DNA of 59,987 nt from Bacteroidales bacterium. Its GTDB lineage: Bacteria; Bacteroidota; Bacteroidia; Bacteroidales; NBLH01. Made by a program: the position numbers and the translations under genes. The stretch lies in contig JAFGWC010000155.1 in NCBI GenBank assembly GCA_016937695.1, positions 1 through 59,987 on the forward strand, written 5' to 3'. Below are positions 36,239 to 44,135 of the stretch, piece after piece (position 1 is the first letter of the stretch; every line of letters begins with the position of its first letter). Under the pieces are notes generated by a model. The model was given only the letters and a program-made list of their open reading frames with translations, ran no database searches and was not told the DNA's origin.

Positions 36239-36637
36239 ATGGAAAACAAGAATATAGATAAATTCACAAAAAAAATACTTCAAGAATTTGATTTACCTCA
36301 AGTATCTGTTGATTTCACTGATAAAATAATGAATAAAATAGCTGTTGAAAAACACAGCATTGTTAAAATTTCATCTATAAATACCAAACATTTTATAAGT
36401 CTTTTCCTTTTAGTTTTTGTACCAATTATATTTTTTGCATTAATAACAAATGGAGAAACAGTTAAAATTCCTGATTATTTTATGTTTATAGAAAAATTGC
36501 CTGAAATAAATATTAATTTTAACATTTTTGAGAAAATATTTAAAGAAAATACATTTATTAAAACGCTTCCCGTTTCTATTCTAATTGTAATAGTTATAGA
36601 TTTATATTATTTAAAATCAAAGAGATATCCAGTTTAA
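36239..36637 (+). CDS. Small membrane protein, possible anti-sigma factor
   Basis: The 132-residue protein has a 45-residue cytoplasmic N-terminus starting MENKNIDKFTKKILQEFDLPQVS, a membrane helix at about residues 50-68 (FISLFLLVFVPIIFFAL), a short periplasmic loop, and a second helix at about 110-125. The segment DLPQVSVDFTDKIMNKI resembles the start of the Bacteroidota proteins that follow ECF sigma genes. It lies 107 bases after such a gene on the same strand. A classical zinc-binding anti-sigma motif (HxxxCxxC) is absent, so the function is only inferred. It ends at a strong terminator. Confidence 0.65.
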   Translation: MENKNIDKFTKKILQEFDLPQVSVDFTDKIMNKIAVEKHSIVKISSINTKHFISLFLLVFVPIIFFALITNGETVKIPDYFMFIEKLPEININFNIFEKIFKENTFIKTLPVSILIVIVIDLYYLKSKRYPV

Positions 36638-36645
36638 ATAAACAT

Positions 36646-36674
36646 AAAAAAGAGGCTTTAAAAGCCTCTTTTTT
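36646..36674. terminator. Bidirectional terminator between convergent genes
   Basis: GAGGCTTT and AAAGCCTC form the stem at 36652-36668, flanked by an A-tract on the left and a T-tract on the right, so it can stop both the plus-strand sigma unit and the minus-strand DUF3127 gene. Confidence 0.88.
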
Positions 36675-36681
36675 ATTAATA

Positions 36682-37041
36682 CTAAAAAGGTAAATCATCA
36701 TTTTCTTCAGGTGGAATATCGTCTTCAGTTAATGGTGGAATTGTCTCATTTACAGGACTTTTGCTTTGTGAATTTTTAGCAATTCGCCATGCTCTCAAAT
36801 CAGTATACCATTTGTTTTGATATTCTCTTGATTCTGCATTAAAACTTACAACAACATTTTCGCCAATACCTAAAGTTTTCACATCTGTAGCTTTTTCGCC
36901 CCAGGTTGAAAAGCAAACTTTTTTTGGATATTGGTCTGAAGTTTCAATTACAAAATCCTGTTTTACCCATTTGCCGTTTTTTCCTTCGCCTGTTTGTTCA
37001 GGTAGAATTTTAACAACTTTTCCTTCTATTTCTAAACTCAT
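36682..37041 (-). CDS. DUF3127 OB-fold protein with SSB-like acidic tail
   Basis: The 119-residue protein matches the DUF3127 family: MSLEIEGKVVKILPEQTGEGKNGKWVKQDFVIET, then VCFSTWGEKA and SFNAESREYQNKWYTDLRAWRI, an OB-fold-like beta barrel resembling single-stranded DNA-binding proteins. After the barrel comes a low-complexity acidic tail (LTEDDIPPEENDDLPF). The last residues DDLPF closely copy the tip of bacterial SSB (DDIPF) that docks repair and replication proteins. DNA binding is likely by fold; the tail function is an inference. Confidence 0.8.
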   Translation of the reverse strand: MSLEIEGKVVKILPEQTGEGKNGKWVKQDFVIETSDQYPKKVCFSTWGEKATDVKTLGIGENVVVSFNAESREYQNKWYTDLRAWRIAKNSQSKSPVNETIPPLTEDDIPPEENDDLPF

Positions 37042-37201
37042 TTTCTATATAATTAACACTAAAAACTCTTTCTAAACAAAGTTTAATAGCTGTTTTTGTA
37101 ATAATTTGTTAATTATAGACAACAATTTTCAGATTTGTAAACTGCCAATCTACAACAACCATTATATTCAAATTTGCTCGTTAACCAGCAAAATTATTTT
37201 A

Positions 37202-37636
37202 TTATTCAACAATTACAATTTTGTCAATAGTATCTCCTTGTCTTATGCTGTCTATAACATCAAGACCTTCAAACACTTTACCAAAAACTGTATGAACACC
37301 ATCGAGATGCGCAGTATTTTCTCTGCTGTGGCAAATAAAAAATTGCGAACCACCAGTATCTTTACCGGCGTGAGCCATTGATAAAACGCCTCTGTCGTGA
37401 TATTGATTTCCGCCTTTTGTTTCACATTTAATTGAATAACCGGGGCCTCCTGTTCCATCACCAATTGGGCATCCACCTTGTATAACAAAATCAGGAATTA
37501 CACGATGAAATGTTAAGCCATCATAATAACCATCTTTTGACAATTTAATAAAATTTTCAACCGTTCCGGGAGCATCATCAGCATAGAAATTTAATTTCAT
37601 AATGCCTTTATTTGTATGTATTTCAGCTGTTTTCAT
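37202..37636 (-). CDS. Cyclophilin-type peptidyl-prolyl cis-trans isomerase
   Basis: The 144-residue protein is the minimal cyclophilin. It has [63 protein letters not shown] and [15 protein letters not shown], which include the active-site Arg, Phe, Gln and His positions. No signal peptide, so it acts in the cytoplasm. The start ATG at 37636 gives [15 protein letters not shown], the usual beginning. Closest to the PpiB type. Confidence 0.94.
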   Translation of the reverse strand: MKTAEIHTNKGIMKLNFYADDAPGTVENFIKLSKDGYYDGLTFHRVIPDFVIQGGCPIGDGTGGPGYSIKCETKGGNQYHDRGVLSMAHAGKDTGGSQFFICHSRENTAHLDGVHTVFGKVFEGLDVIDSIRQGDTIDKIVIVE

Positions 37637-37983
37637 ATCTGAATTTTTATTTGATTTTTATTTGAAATATAAAGCACCTATATTTATAAAACTCCTAACA
37701 ATTTAATTATATTACAATTATTTTATGCTCTGGTTTAATATAGCTGTGATTACAAATATTATTTATTTTGAATTAATTATCAGGTAATTATAAATTAGTA
37801 ATTGGTAATTAAAAATGAACTTCTAATATTCTTAATCACTAATTACCAGTATACTAATTACTTGCAAAAAATAAGTAATGCAGATATTTAAAATATCACA
37901 GAAAATCTAAACTATAGCATTATTTTATTATGATTAATTTTTACAATAGATGCTTTATATTTTAATACTATAAATTTAAGAAA
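37637..37983. other. Non-coding interval with AT-rich inverted repeats
   Basis: No gene is present. At about 37790-37865 the sequence holds imperfect inverted copies of ATTAGTAATTGGTAATT (one reads ACTAATTACCAGTATACTAATTAC). Short runs of the same motif recur at 41098-41114 and weakly near 25660. They are not regularly spaced and do not form a CRISPR array. Confidence 0.5.
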
Positions 37984-38715
37984 TTATTTTACAGGTTCAA
38001 TTTTTTCTTCCGGACCTTGAACAATTTCTAAAAGCTCCATTTCGAAAATAAGAGCCATATTTGGTTCAATTGAACCTCTTGAGCCTCTTTTACCATAAGC
38101 CAATTCAGAAGGAACATAAACAATCCATTTTGAACCAACCGGCATAATTTGTAGAGCTTCTTGCCAACCTTTAACAACACCTGTTACAGGGAAAGTTGCA
38201 GGTTCGCCTCTATCATAAGAGCTATCGAAAGTTTCGCCATTTAATAAAGTGCCTTTATAATGTACTTTTACTTGATCTTTGTTTGTTGGTATTTGGCCTT
38301 TACCTTCAGTAATAACTTTATATTGTAAGCCTGTAGCTGTAGTAATAACGCCTTCTTTTGTTTTGTTTTCTTCCAAAAATGCTTGTCCTTCTTTTAAATT
38401 ATCTTCCATTTTCATCTGTTGCTTTTTTTGGAAATAAAGTTGTAATTTCATTCTTGCATCTTTTGGATCAATAGAAACACTATCTCCATCAATTATTTGC
38501 ATAAAACCAGCTGCTAATGTGTTGATATTTATATCCAAAACACCAGCTTTTTTCATGCTGTTTGCTATATCGATACCTAAAAAATAGCTTATTGAATCAA
38601 TTTCTGAATTCAAAGCAACGTCTTTACTAAAATTGCCTGATGTATTCGATTTATTACATGAAGCAAATATCACAGCTGTTAATACAAAAGCTAATTGTAA
38701 AATTTTTAATTTCAT
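37984..38715 (-). CDS. FKBP-type peptidyl-prolyl isomerase lipoprotein
   Basis: The 243-residue protein has a lipoprotein signal ending FASC (Cys20), an N-terminal dimerisation domain (residues about 35-125) and a C-terminal FKBP domain with VKVHYKGTLLNGETFDSSYDRGEPATFPV, VVKGWQEALQIMPVGSKWIVYVPSELAYG and LIFEMELLEI. This is the FkpA/Mip arrangement used for folding of periplasmic and outer-membrane proteins. A TACATTTG promoter element lies 47 bases upstream. It is separate from the exporter gene that starts 376 bases further right. Confidence 0.92.
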   Translation of the reverse strand: MKLKILQLAFVLTAVIFASCNKSNTSGNFSKDVALNSEIDSISYFLGIDIANSMKKAGVLDININTLAAGFMQIIDGDSVSIDPKDARMKLQLYFQKKQQMKMEDNLKEGQAFLEENKTKEGVITTATGLQYKVITEGKGQIPTNKDQVKVHYKGTLLNGETFDSSYDRGEPATFPVTGVVKGWQEALQIMPVGSKWIVYVPSELAYGKRGSRGSIEPNMALIFEMELLEIVQGPEEKIEPVK

Positions 38716-38761
38716 CTTGTTTAATTTTTTTGATTAATAATTTTTATAAAAAAAACTAGCG

Positions 38762-38769
38762 CAAATGTA
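38762..38769 (-). promoter_or_regulatory. Promoter -7 element for the FKBP gene
   Basis: Minus strand reads TACATTTG followed by CGC, a good TAnnTTTG match; the -33 region is a T-tract. Confidence 0.5.
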
Positions 38770-38928
38770 AATCAAAAAAAAAACTTTACATAAAAGCTAA
38801 GTTATTTTTTTATATTTATTCTGAGAATTAATTATTCTGATTTATAGATTACTTATATAATTTAGAAGATAAAGGATAAAAGACAAAAGCAATAAATTTT
38901 ATCTTTTTACTTTTATTATATGTCTTGA

Positions 38929-41091
38929 TTAAATTTCTTTCAAATAATCGCTATAAAAATTCTCAGTTTTAAATAAATCTTCATGTGTGCCAAAATTCTG
39001 AATTTTTCCATTTTCAAGGATATAAATTCTGTCGCTTATATTTTTTAAAATATGTAAACGATGCGAAATATAAAACACAGAAATTTCTTGCTTTAGTTTT
39101 TTCAGTAACTTGATTGTATAATTTTCGGTCTCTCTGTCCATTGCTGCAGTTGCTTCATCAAGAATTAAGAGTTGAGGCTTCTTGTATAATGCTCTGGCAA
39201 AGGCAATTATTTGTTTTTGTCCACCGGATAAGTTTATGCCCTCTTCGCCTAGTAAAGTCATATAGCCTTGTGGCAAAGCATCAATAAATTTTGCAAAACC
39301 ATAGTCGTTTATAAATTTTAGTACTTGCTCGGCTTCGTCTAGTGCATTTCCAAGACAAATATTATCAATTACATTTCCGTTAAAAATATGAATATCTTGT
39401 GGTACAACTCCTATTATTTCACGCCAAGTATTTTCATTTATTTCTGATAGTTTTGTTTTATTATTGATTAAAATACTTCCTGTTTCAGTTTTATAAAACT
39501 TTTGCAGGATATTTCCAAGCGTAGATTTACCGCTACCACTTTCGCCTATAATTGCAATTAGTTCACCTTTTTTTAAGCTGATATTTACATTTTCAAGCAA
39601 TCGCTTTCTTCCCGGAAATCGAAAACTAATATTTTGCATTTCTAAGTTTTCAAATGTTATTTTCTTACCGGGACCTTTCTCTTTTTGTTCAGCTTCAATA
39701 TCAGTAAATTCAAACATACGATTAAATGCAACTTTTGCTTCATTTACAGGTATGGCAATTAATGCAAGATTGCCCACCGAAGGAATAAGGCTGCCTGCAA
39801 TGCCAAGTATTGCCATTAATTCGCCTATTTTCATAACATCGCCATAAACAAGATAGGAAGTATATGCCAATATTGAAATAAGAAATACAACTCCTGCAAT
39901 TCCCGATAATAAACCAAGCTTAATATTTATCTTCCCAAGTTCAAAAATTTTATCCTGAAACAAACCGTAAACTTGCTTATTTAATTTTGAAAAGAAACTT
40001 TGTTTATTAAAGTTTTTAATTGCTGCAATGCCATTCATTGTGCTAATATAGTTGCTTTCGCTATGTGCATAGTTTTGCATTACTGATTTTTGAGCATCAA
40101 TAATTTTTTTATTAAAACTATAAACTAATAAAAAGTATACAGGCAAACTTAAAGATGCAATAACACCTGTTTGCCAAGAATAAATAAACAAAAAGGCAAT
40201 AGAAGTAAATGAAACAAGTAAATCTATTATAAAATTACCTGAAATTTGAGTAATTACACGTTGTATGCGCGTAGTATCGTTTAATCTGGCAACAAGCTCA
40301 CCTATTTTGCGAGTATCAAAAAATCTTTTTGGCAAATACAATAACGAACTATAAAAAGAATCAATTATTCTGTTATTAAAGTTTTTGGTTTGTGTTACAA
40401 GCATAAACTGACTAATAGCAATAAAAACAACTCTTGCAATTAATAAAAAACAAACAAGTGCAATTCCCATAAACAGTTTTAAAAGTTCTTTTGCAGGTAA
40501 AATATCATCAATTAGCTTTTGTGAAAATACTGCCATTGCCATACCCAAAACTGATATTACAATTCCTATTGCTATACTAATTCCAAGTAATTCATAATCA
40601 TCTTTTATCAGTTTTAAAATCCACTCTTTTTTTGATTTTTTTGTATTCTCTGTTTTCTTAAACTCTCCGTTTGGCTCTAATGTTAAGCATTTTTTAGTTT
40701 TCCATACTTTGTCCAATTCTTCTTTTGTATAAAAAACTCTGCCTTTTGCAGGGTCGCCAATTATAAATTTATTGTTTTCGTAGCCATAGCAAACAAGATA
40801 ATGCTCTAGTTTCTCTTCAATTACTACATGTAAAATTAATGGTTCGCCATGCTCTATAATTACCTGTATATCAGCCTCATTGCCTTCTGCATTAAAACCT
40901 GCATTATTTGCTGCTTGATATAAACCAAGCAAAGTAGTTCCTTGTTTTGTTGTACCGCTAATTTCACGAAATTTTTCGATAGAAATATCGCCACCATAGT
41001 ATTTTGTTAGTGATGAAAGGCAAGCTACACCGCAATCTGATTGGTCGTGCTGTAAGGTGAAGGTTTTTTTTAGTTGTTTTAAGTTAGTCAT
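38929..41091 (-). CDS. Peptidase-containing ABC exporter (C39 bacteriocin type)
   Basis: A 720-residue exporter that cuts double-glycine leader peptides and secretes the core. Residues about 10-135 are the C39 cysteine peptidase with Gln14, Cys20 (LQHDQSDCGVACL), His97 (LEHYLVCYGY) and Asp113 (IIGDPAKG). A six-helix ABC membrane domain follows (about 165-450), then the ATPase with Walker A GESGSGKST, signature LSGGQKQ and Walker B LLILDEATAAMD. All catalytic residues are intact. Two genes for double-glycine peptides lie upstream on the same strand, which fixes the likely substrate. I use ATG 41091; ATG 41106 adds five residues. A palindromic element separates it from the thioredoxin-like gene. 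Confidence 0.92.
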   Translation of the reverse strand: MTNLKQLKKTFTLQHDQSDCGVACLSSLTKYYGGDISIEKFREISGTTKQGTTLLGLYQAANNAGFNAEGNEADIQVIIEHGEPLILHVVIEEKLEHYLVCYGYENNKFIIGDPAKGRVFYTKEELDKVWKTKKCLTLEPNGEFKKTENTKKSKKEWILKLIKDDYELLGISIAIGIVISVLGMAMAVFSQKLIDDILPAKELLKLFMGIALVCFLLIARVVFIAISQFMLVTQTKNFNNRIIDSFYSSLLYLPKRFFDTRKIGELVARLNDTTRIQRVITQISGNFIIDLLVSFTSIAFLFIYSWQTGVIASLSLPVYFLLVYSFNKKIIDAQKSVMQNYAHSESNYISTMNGIAAIKNFNKQSFFSKLNKQVYGLFQDKIFELGKINIKLGLLSGIAGVVFLISILAYTSYLVYGDVMKIGELMAILGIAGSLIPSVGNLALIAIPVNEAKVAFNRMFEFTDIEAEQKEKGPGKKITFENLEMQNISFRFPGRKRLLENVNISLKKGELIAIIGESGSGKSTLGNILQKFYKTETGSILINNKTKLSEINENTWREIIGVVPQDIHIFNGNVIDNICLGNALDEAEQVLKFINDYGFAKFIDALPQGYMTLLGEEGINLSGGQKQIIAFARALYKKPQLLILDEATAAMDRETENYTIKLLKKLKQEISVFYISHRLHILKNISDRIYILENGKIQNFGTHEDLFKTENFYSDYLKEI

Positions 41092-41115
41092 TAGTATATT
41101 GGCCATTAGTAATTG

Positions 41116-41203
41116 GAACGCGGATGACGCTGATTGAGCAGATAGCAGCGGATTTTTTTATTAACATCAGTGTAAATCCGTAAAATTCGCGTTATCTGCG
41201 TTC
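41116..41203. repeat. Intergenic palindromic repeat inside the peptide-export operon
   Basis: The left arm GAACGCGGATGACGCTGATT and the right arm, read on the other strand as GAACGCAGATAACGCGAATT, form an imperfect inverted repeat around a T-rich centre, with internal motifs of about 11 bases (GCGGATT, AAATCCGT). Sequences of this style are widespread intergenic elements in Bacteroidota and other phyla. The outer base is also the last base of the thioredoxin-like gene's TAG stop. Confidence 0.7.
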
Positions 41204-41724
41204 TATAATTTTAAGTATTTTAGTAAGGCATCAACTTTTACTTCGCCTTTAAATTGTCTGGTTAATTTACCTTGTTCGCTGTAAATAAGCGAGTTCGGAA
41301 TGCCTGATTTTCCAAAAATATCGTTAAAAATCATATCTTTATCTTCCAAAAATGTAATGTTTTCGTATCCCAATAGCTTATGTTTACTTGCATAAGTTTT
41401 AATTTCCTGTGTTTCGGCATAAGAAATAAAAACTAATTGATATTCTTTAAATTCATCAATTCTTTTGCTTATAATTTCGGCTTCGTTTTGGCAATGTTCG
41501 CATTCGGGATGAAAATATATGATTAATGCTGATTTATTTTGTTTTAAATTTAAATGCGTAAAAGTACTATCTGTAACAAGTTTGTAGAAATAAAATTCGG
41601 GTATGGTTTTTATTTGTTCTGCTATTTTTGCTTTACTTTCTATAATAGCATAAATTTTATATGCCATAAAACTTAAAACAAATACGATTAAAGCAGGAAT
41701 AACTATTTTCAATACTTTTTTCAT
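41203..41724 (-). CDS. Membrane-anchored thioredoxin-like protein (CEHC)
   Basis: The 173-residue protein has one N-terminal helix (residues about 4-27) that anchors it so the rest faces the periplasm. The thioredoxin fold is of the TlpA/redoxin type: SALIIYFHPECEHCQNEA carries the CxxC pair Cys75-Cys78, and the cis-proline region is KSGIPNSLIY. Reaction: thiol-disulfide exchange. Both precursor peptides of the cluster have exactly two core cysteines, so it may make or reduce their disulfide; that is inference. It lies two bases after the membrane protein gene at 41727, indicating co-translation. Confidence 0.8.
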   Translation of the reverse strand: MKKVLKIVIPALIVFVLSFMAYKIYAIIESKAKIAEQIKTIPEFYFYKLVTDSTFTHLNLKQNKSALIIYFHPECEHCQNEAEIISKRIDEFKEYQLVFISYAETQEIKTYASKHKLLGYENITFLEDKDMIFNDIFGKSGIPNSLIYSEQGKLTRQFKGEVKVDALLKYLKL

Positions 41725-41726
41725 AA

Positions 41727-42395
41727 TTAACTTATATTCAGGCTTATAAACATTACAAATACAAGCCAGACAATAAGAGCAACAAAATAAGTACTTAATA
41801 CCAAACCAAGTGATTTATTATAGTCTAATTTGCTAAATTTACTTATTAAAAAAGCTAAAAATAACCAATAAATTAGTTCAAAAATATTTGCAAGACTAAA
41901 AGGATAAATTAACCAAGGATAGATTTCATCTTTATTAAACATCGATAATAACGAAAGAAAATTAAAATCACCAAATTCTTGCATTGTTTGTGCTTCGTAA
42001 AAAAACAAAAACCAAAATAATTTTATCAATTTTGGAATAAAGAAAATAGTTTCTGCAATCATTGCTGCTTGGAACAAATTTTTAAATCCAATTTTATAAT
42101 CTTTTAATATATCTCCAATATTCAAAACGATTGCAATAATAACAAATTTAAGAAAAATAAATATTGGTGATAAAATATAAGAAATCCAATCGAACTTTAA
42201 CCTAGTTGCGATAATTCGTTCAATACGTTGTGAAGTCAGTTGCTCTGCAAAGCTATTGTAAATTAAATCTTCTGTAATTATTAATTTATTGGTTAAAAAA
42301 GTAATTATAAACGATAAACTACAAAAGGCAACGAAAAAATAAAATGGTGAATAAAGCAAATTGATCTTTTTTTCTAAAATTATACTGTTATTCAT
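41727..42395 (-). CDS. Multi-spanning membrane protein of the peptide cluster
   Basis: A 222-residue protein with about five membrane helices (residues near 15-40, 70-90, 108-130, 163-183, 195-220) and no signal peptide. It has no motif that I recognise; the layout is vaguely like the Yip1-type membrane proteins. It is packed tightly: 10 bases after the DUF4412-like gene and 2 bases before the thioredoxin-like gene, so it belongs to the operon. By context it could be an immunity protein, an exporter partner or a folding helper. Confidence 0.6.
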   Translation of the reverse strand: MNNSIILEKKINLLYSPFYFFVAFCSLSFIITFLTNKLIITEDLIYNSFAEQLTSQRIERIIATRLKFDWISYILSPIFIFLKFVIIAIVLNIGDILKDYKIGFKNLFQAAMIAETIFFIPKLIKLFWFLFFYEAQTMQEFGDFNFLSLLSMFNKDEIYPWLIYPFSLANIFELIYWLFLAFLISKFSKLDYNKSLGLVLSTYFVALIVWLVFVMFISLNIS

Positions 42396-42405
42396 ATCAT
42401 ATTTT

Positions 42406-43068
42406 TTATTTCAGCTTGTCTTTGGTGTACCTTCTTGCCAAGTTCTTCATATTTACTTTTTTTATTGGATAATCAGGTAATTCAAATATGTAATCTTCCA
42501 ATTTACTTTCTTGAATGTTTGTAGCTATCATTAGCTTATCAGCTGTTTTAAATTTATATAGAATTTTTAATGCAATCCCTAAATCTTTTATCATAAAATC
42601 ACCATAAGTATTCTTAGTTTTTAACGAATCAGCAATCCACAAATAGACTTTATATTCATTAGAACTTTCATTTTTAATTAGTTCATATTTTGTACAAACA
42701 TACCCTAACACATATTCTTTCTTTCTAAATTGGGTTAACTTATTGCTCAATGATTTAAGATTAGGAACAATTGTGTCATAACTTATATCTTGAATAATTA
42801 GGCGATTTTCATCATTTATAATATACCATTTAACTCCAAACAACAAATTATATCTTGTTGAATCAAAAAATACTCCTCCAATTTTAACATTTTTAATTTT
42901 AGTGTCTTTAATAAAGAATGTGCTTTTTTCTTTAGCATTTTTATTCTCTTCTAATAAATTTTCCTTAGCATTTATTTCAGTATAATCAATTTTACCCTCA
43001 AAAAACTGAGCACTTAAAATAATATTATAACCAATATGAATTAAAATAATGAATATAAACTTCTTCAT
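42406..43068 (-). CDS. Secreted DUF4412/GLPGLI-like protein, partner of peptide 1
   Basis: The 220-residue protein has a signal peptide (residues 1-20, cleavage near LSAQ). The mature part starts FFEGKIDYTE and contains VLGYVCTKYEL, VYLWIADSLK, GIALKILYKF and the end LEDYIFELPDYPIKKV, an order of motifs shared by the DUF4412 and GLPGLI families of periplasmic beta-rich proteins. It starts 94 bases after precursor peptide 1 and is paralogous to the protein at 43462. One such protein follows each peptide gene, which suggests a dedicated partner such as immunity, binding or maturation. Confidence 0.65.
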   Translation of the reverse strand: MKKFIFIILIHIGYNIILSAQFFEGKIDYTEINAKENLLEENKNAKEKSTFFIKDTKIKNVKIGGVFFDSTRYNLLFGVKWYIINDENRLIIQDISYDTIVPNLKSLSNKLTQFRKKEYVLGYVCTKYELIKNESSNEYKVYLWIADSLKTKNTYGDFMIKDLGIALKILYKFKTADKLMIATNIQESKLEDYIFELPDYPIKKVNMKNLARRYTKDKLK

Positions 43069-43161
43069 AATTAGACAAATTATAATAGACTTTTTAATTA
43101 AATAATATCGTAAAAATAAAATATTATAAAACTAAAAAGTCTAAAATTAAAAAGAATTAAA

Positions 43162-43317
43162 TTAAATAGTACACTGAATTACAAGCCCTTTCAATGCGGC
43201 ATATTGGTCAGGATATGCAACATATAAATAATCTAAAACATAAGAAACATCATCGCAACTAATTGCCATTTCTCCACCTTGTACATTTTCCATTTCTTCT
43301 AAATCTAATTTTTTCAT
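43162..43317 (-). CDS. Double-glycine leader precursor peptide 1
   Basis: A 51-residue peptide. The leader MKKLDLEEMENVQGG fits the double-glycine consensus (L-x-L-E-E-M-x-x-V-x-G-G) cut by C39 peptidases after Gly15. The predicted core is 36 residues, EMAISCDDV to the end IQCTI, with cysteines at 21 and 49 and many aromatic residues (YLYVAYPDQY). It aligns with the second precursor over its whole length. A TACGTTTA element lies upstream in the 144-base spacer, so it may also have its own promoter. The C39 exporter in the same operon is the expected processing enzyme. Activity (antibacterial or signal) is unknown. Confidence 0.85.
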   Translation of the reverse strand: MKKLDLEEMENVQGGEMAISCDDVSYVLDYLYVAYPDQYAALKGLVIQCTI

Positions 43318-43461
43318 AATAAAAATGTTTAAAGTTTATAAATTAATTTAATAAAGCCTAAACGTATCAAAAATTTTTCAATTCATTTTTTTTACATGAA
43401 TGACTGTTTTTCTTTGATGAATAAATGATTTTATGTGATTAATGCGGAATGTATTTAAACA

Positions 43462-44046
43462 CTATCTAACATATTGTTTTGTTAGTTTTTCAAAATCAAC
43501 TTCTTCAATTGGGTAATCAGGTAATTCGAAAAGTTTATCTTCAAGTTTCATTTTTTTTATTTCAATGGCTTCTACTTCATAAGTACTTTGAACAGATTTT
43601 AATACTATTCTACCATTTCGAACTCTCTTTGATCCATTTTGATTATTTGCTTTTAAAGAATCTGAAATATAATAAATTATATTTCCATAAGGAGTGTCCC
43701 TCTCTTCTTCATACAGAGTACAAGTATATCCTAAAATAAGCTCTTTCTTTTTATTTTTCATTAATTTGATATTTCCCTTAACTATTTTGTTTTTACTTTT
43801 TTTTATTAACTTATTAAGCTCAGAAATATTATACAAATCGCTTCCAAGATTCAAAGAATAACCCGAAAATGCGATGTCATCTAAATAGAGCTGGATTTTA
43901 GATTTACTGTTTTTTATAAAATATTCAGAAGTCATAATATGCCCTTGTTGCCTACTTTGATATTGGATTAAACCTTCAAAGGTTTGGGCTTTTATTAAAA
44001 CAGAGAATAAAAACATTGGTAATAATACTGAAATACATTTTACCAT
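43462..44046 (-). CDS. Secreted DUF4412/GLPGLI-like protein, partner of peptide 2
   Basis: The 194-residue protein has a signal peptide (residues 1-20, ending LIKAQ) and a mature part starting TFEGLIQYQSR. Shared landmarks with the paralogue at 42406 are ILGYTCTLYEE, YYISDSLK, GRIVLKSV and LEDKLFELPDYPIEEV. It lacks the insertion after the first strand found in the paralogue. It starts 90 bases after precursor peptide 2, nearly the same spacing as in the other module, so the peptide and partner were probably duplicated together. Confidence 0.65.
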   Translation of the reverse strand: MVKCISVLLPMFLFSVLIKAQTFEGLIQYQSRQQGHIMTSEYFIKNSKSKIQLYLDDIAFSGYSLNLGSDLYNISELNKLIKKSKNKIVKGNIKLMKNKKKELILGYTCTLYEEERDTPYGNIIYYISDSLKANNQNGSKRVRNGRIVLKSVQSTYEVEAIEIKKMKLEDKLFELPDYPIEEVDFEKLTKQYVR

Positions 44047-44135
44047 AGATAAGAGTTAATTAAAAATTAGAATCTCAAATATTAAACATTGAGTAGAACG
44101 ATAGTGTGAAAATAAAAGAGCTTATTTATGAGTTC

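Noticed and set aside
37790-37865. Repeated ATTAGTAATTGGTAATT-type motifs as a CRISPR array
   Set aside because: The copies are inverted, diverged and irregularly spaced, with no unique spacers of fixed length and no cas genes nearby.
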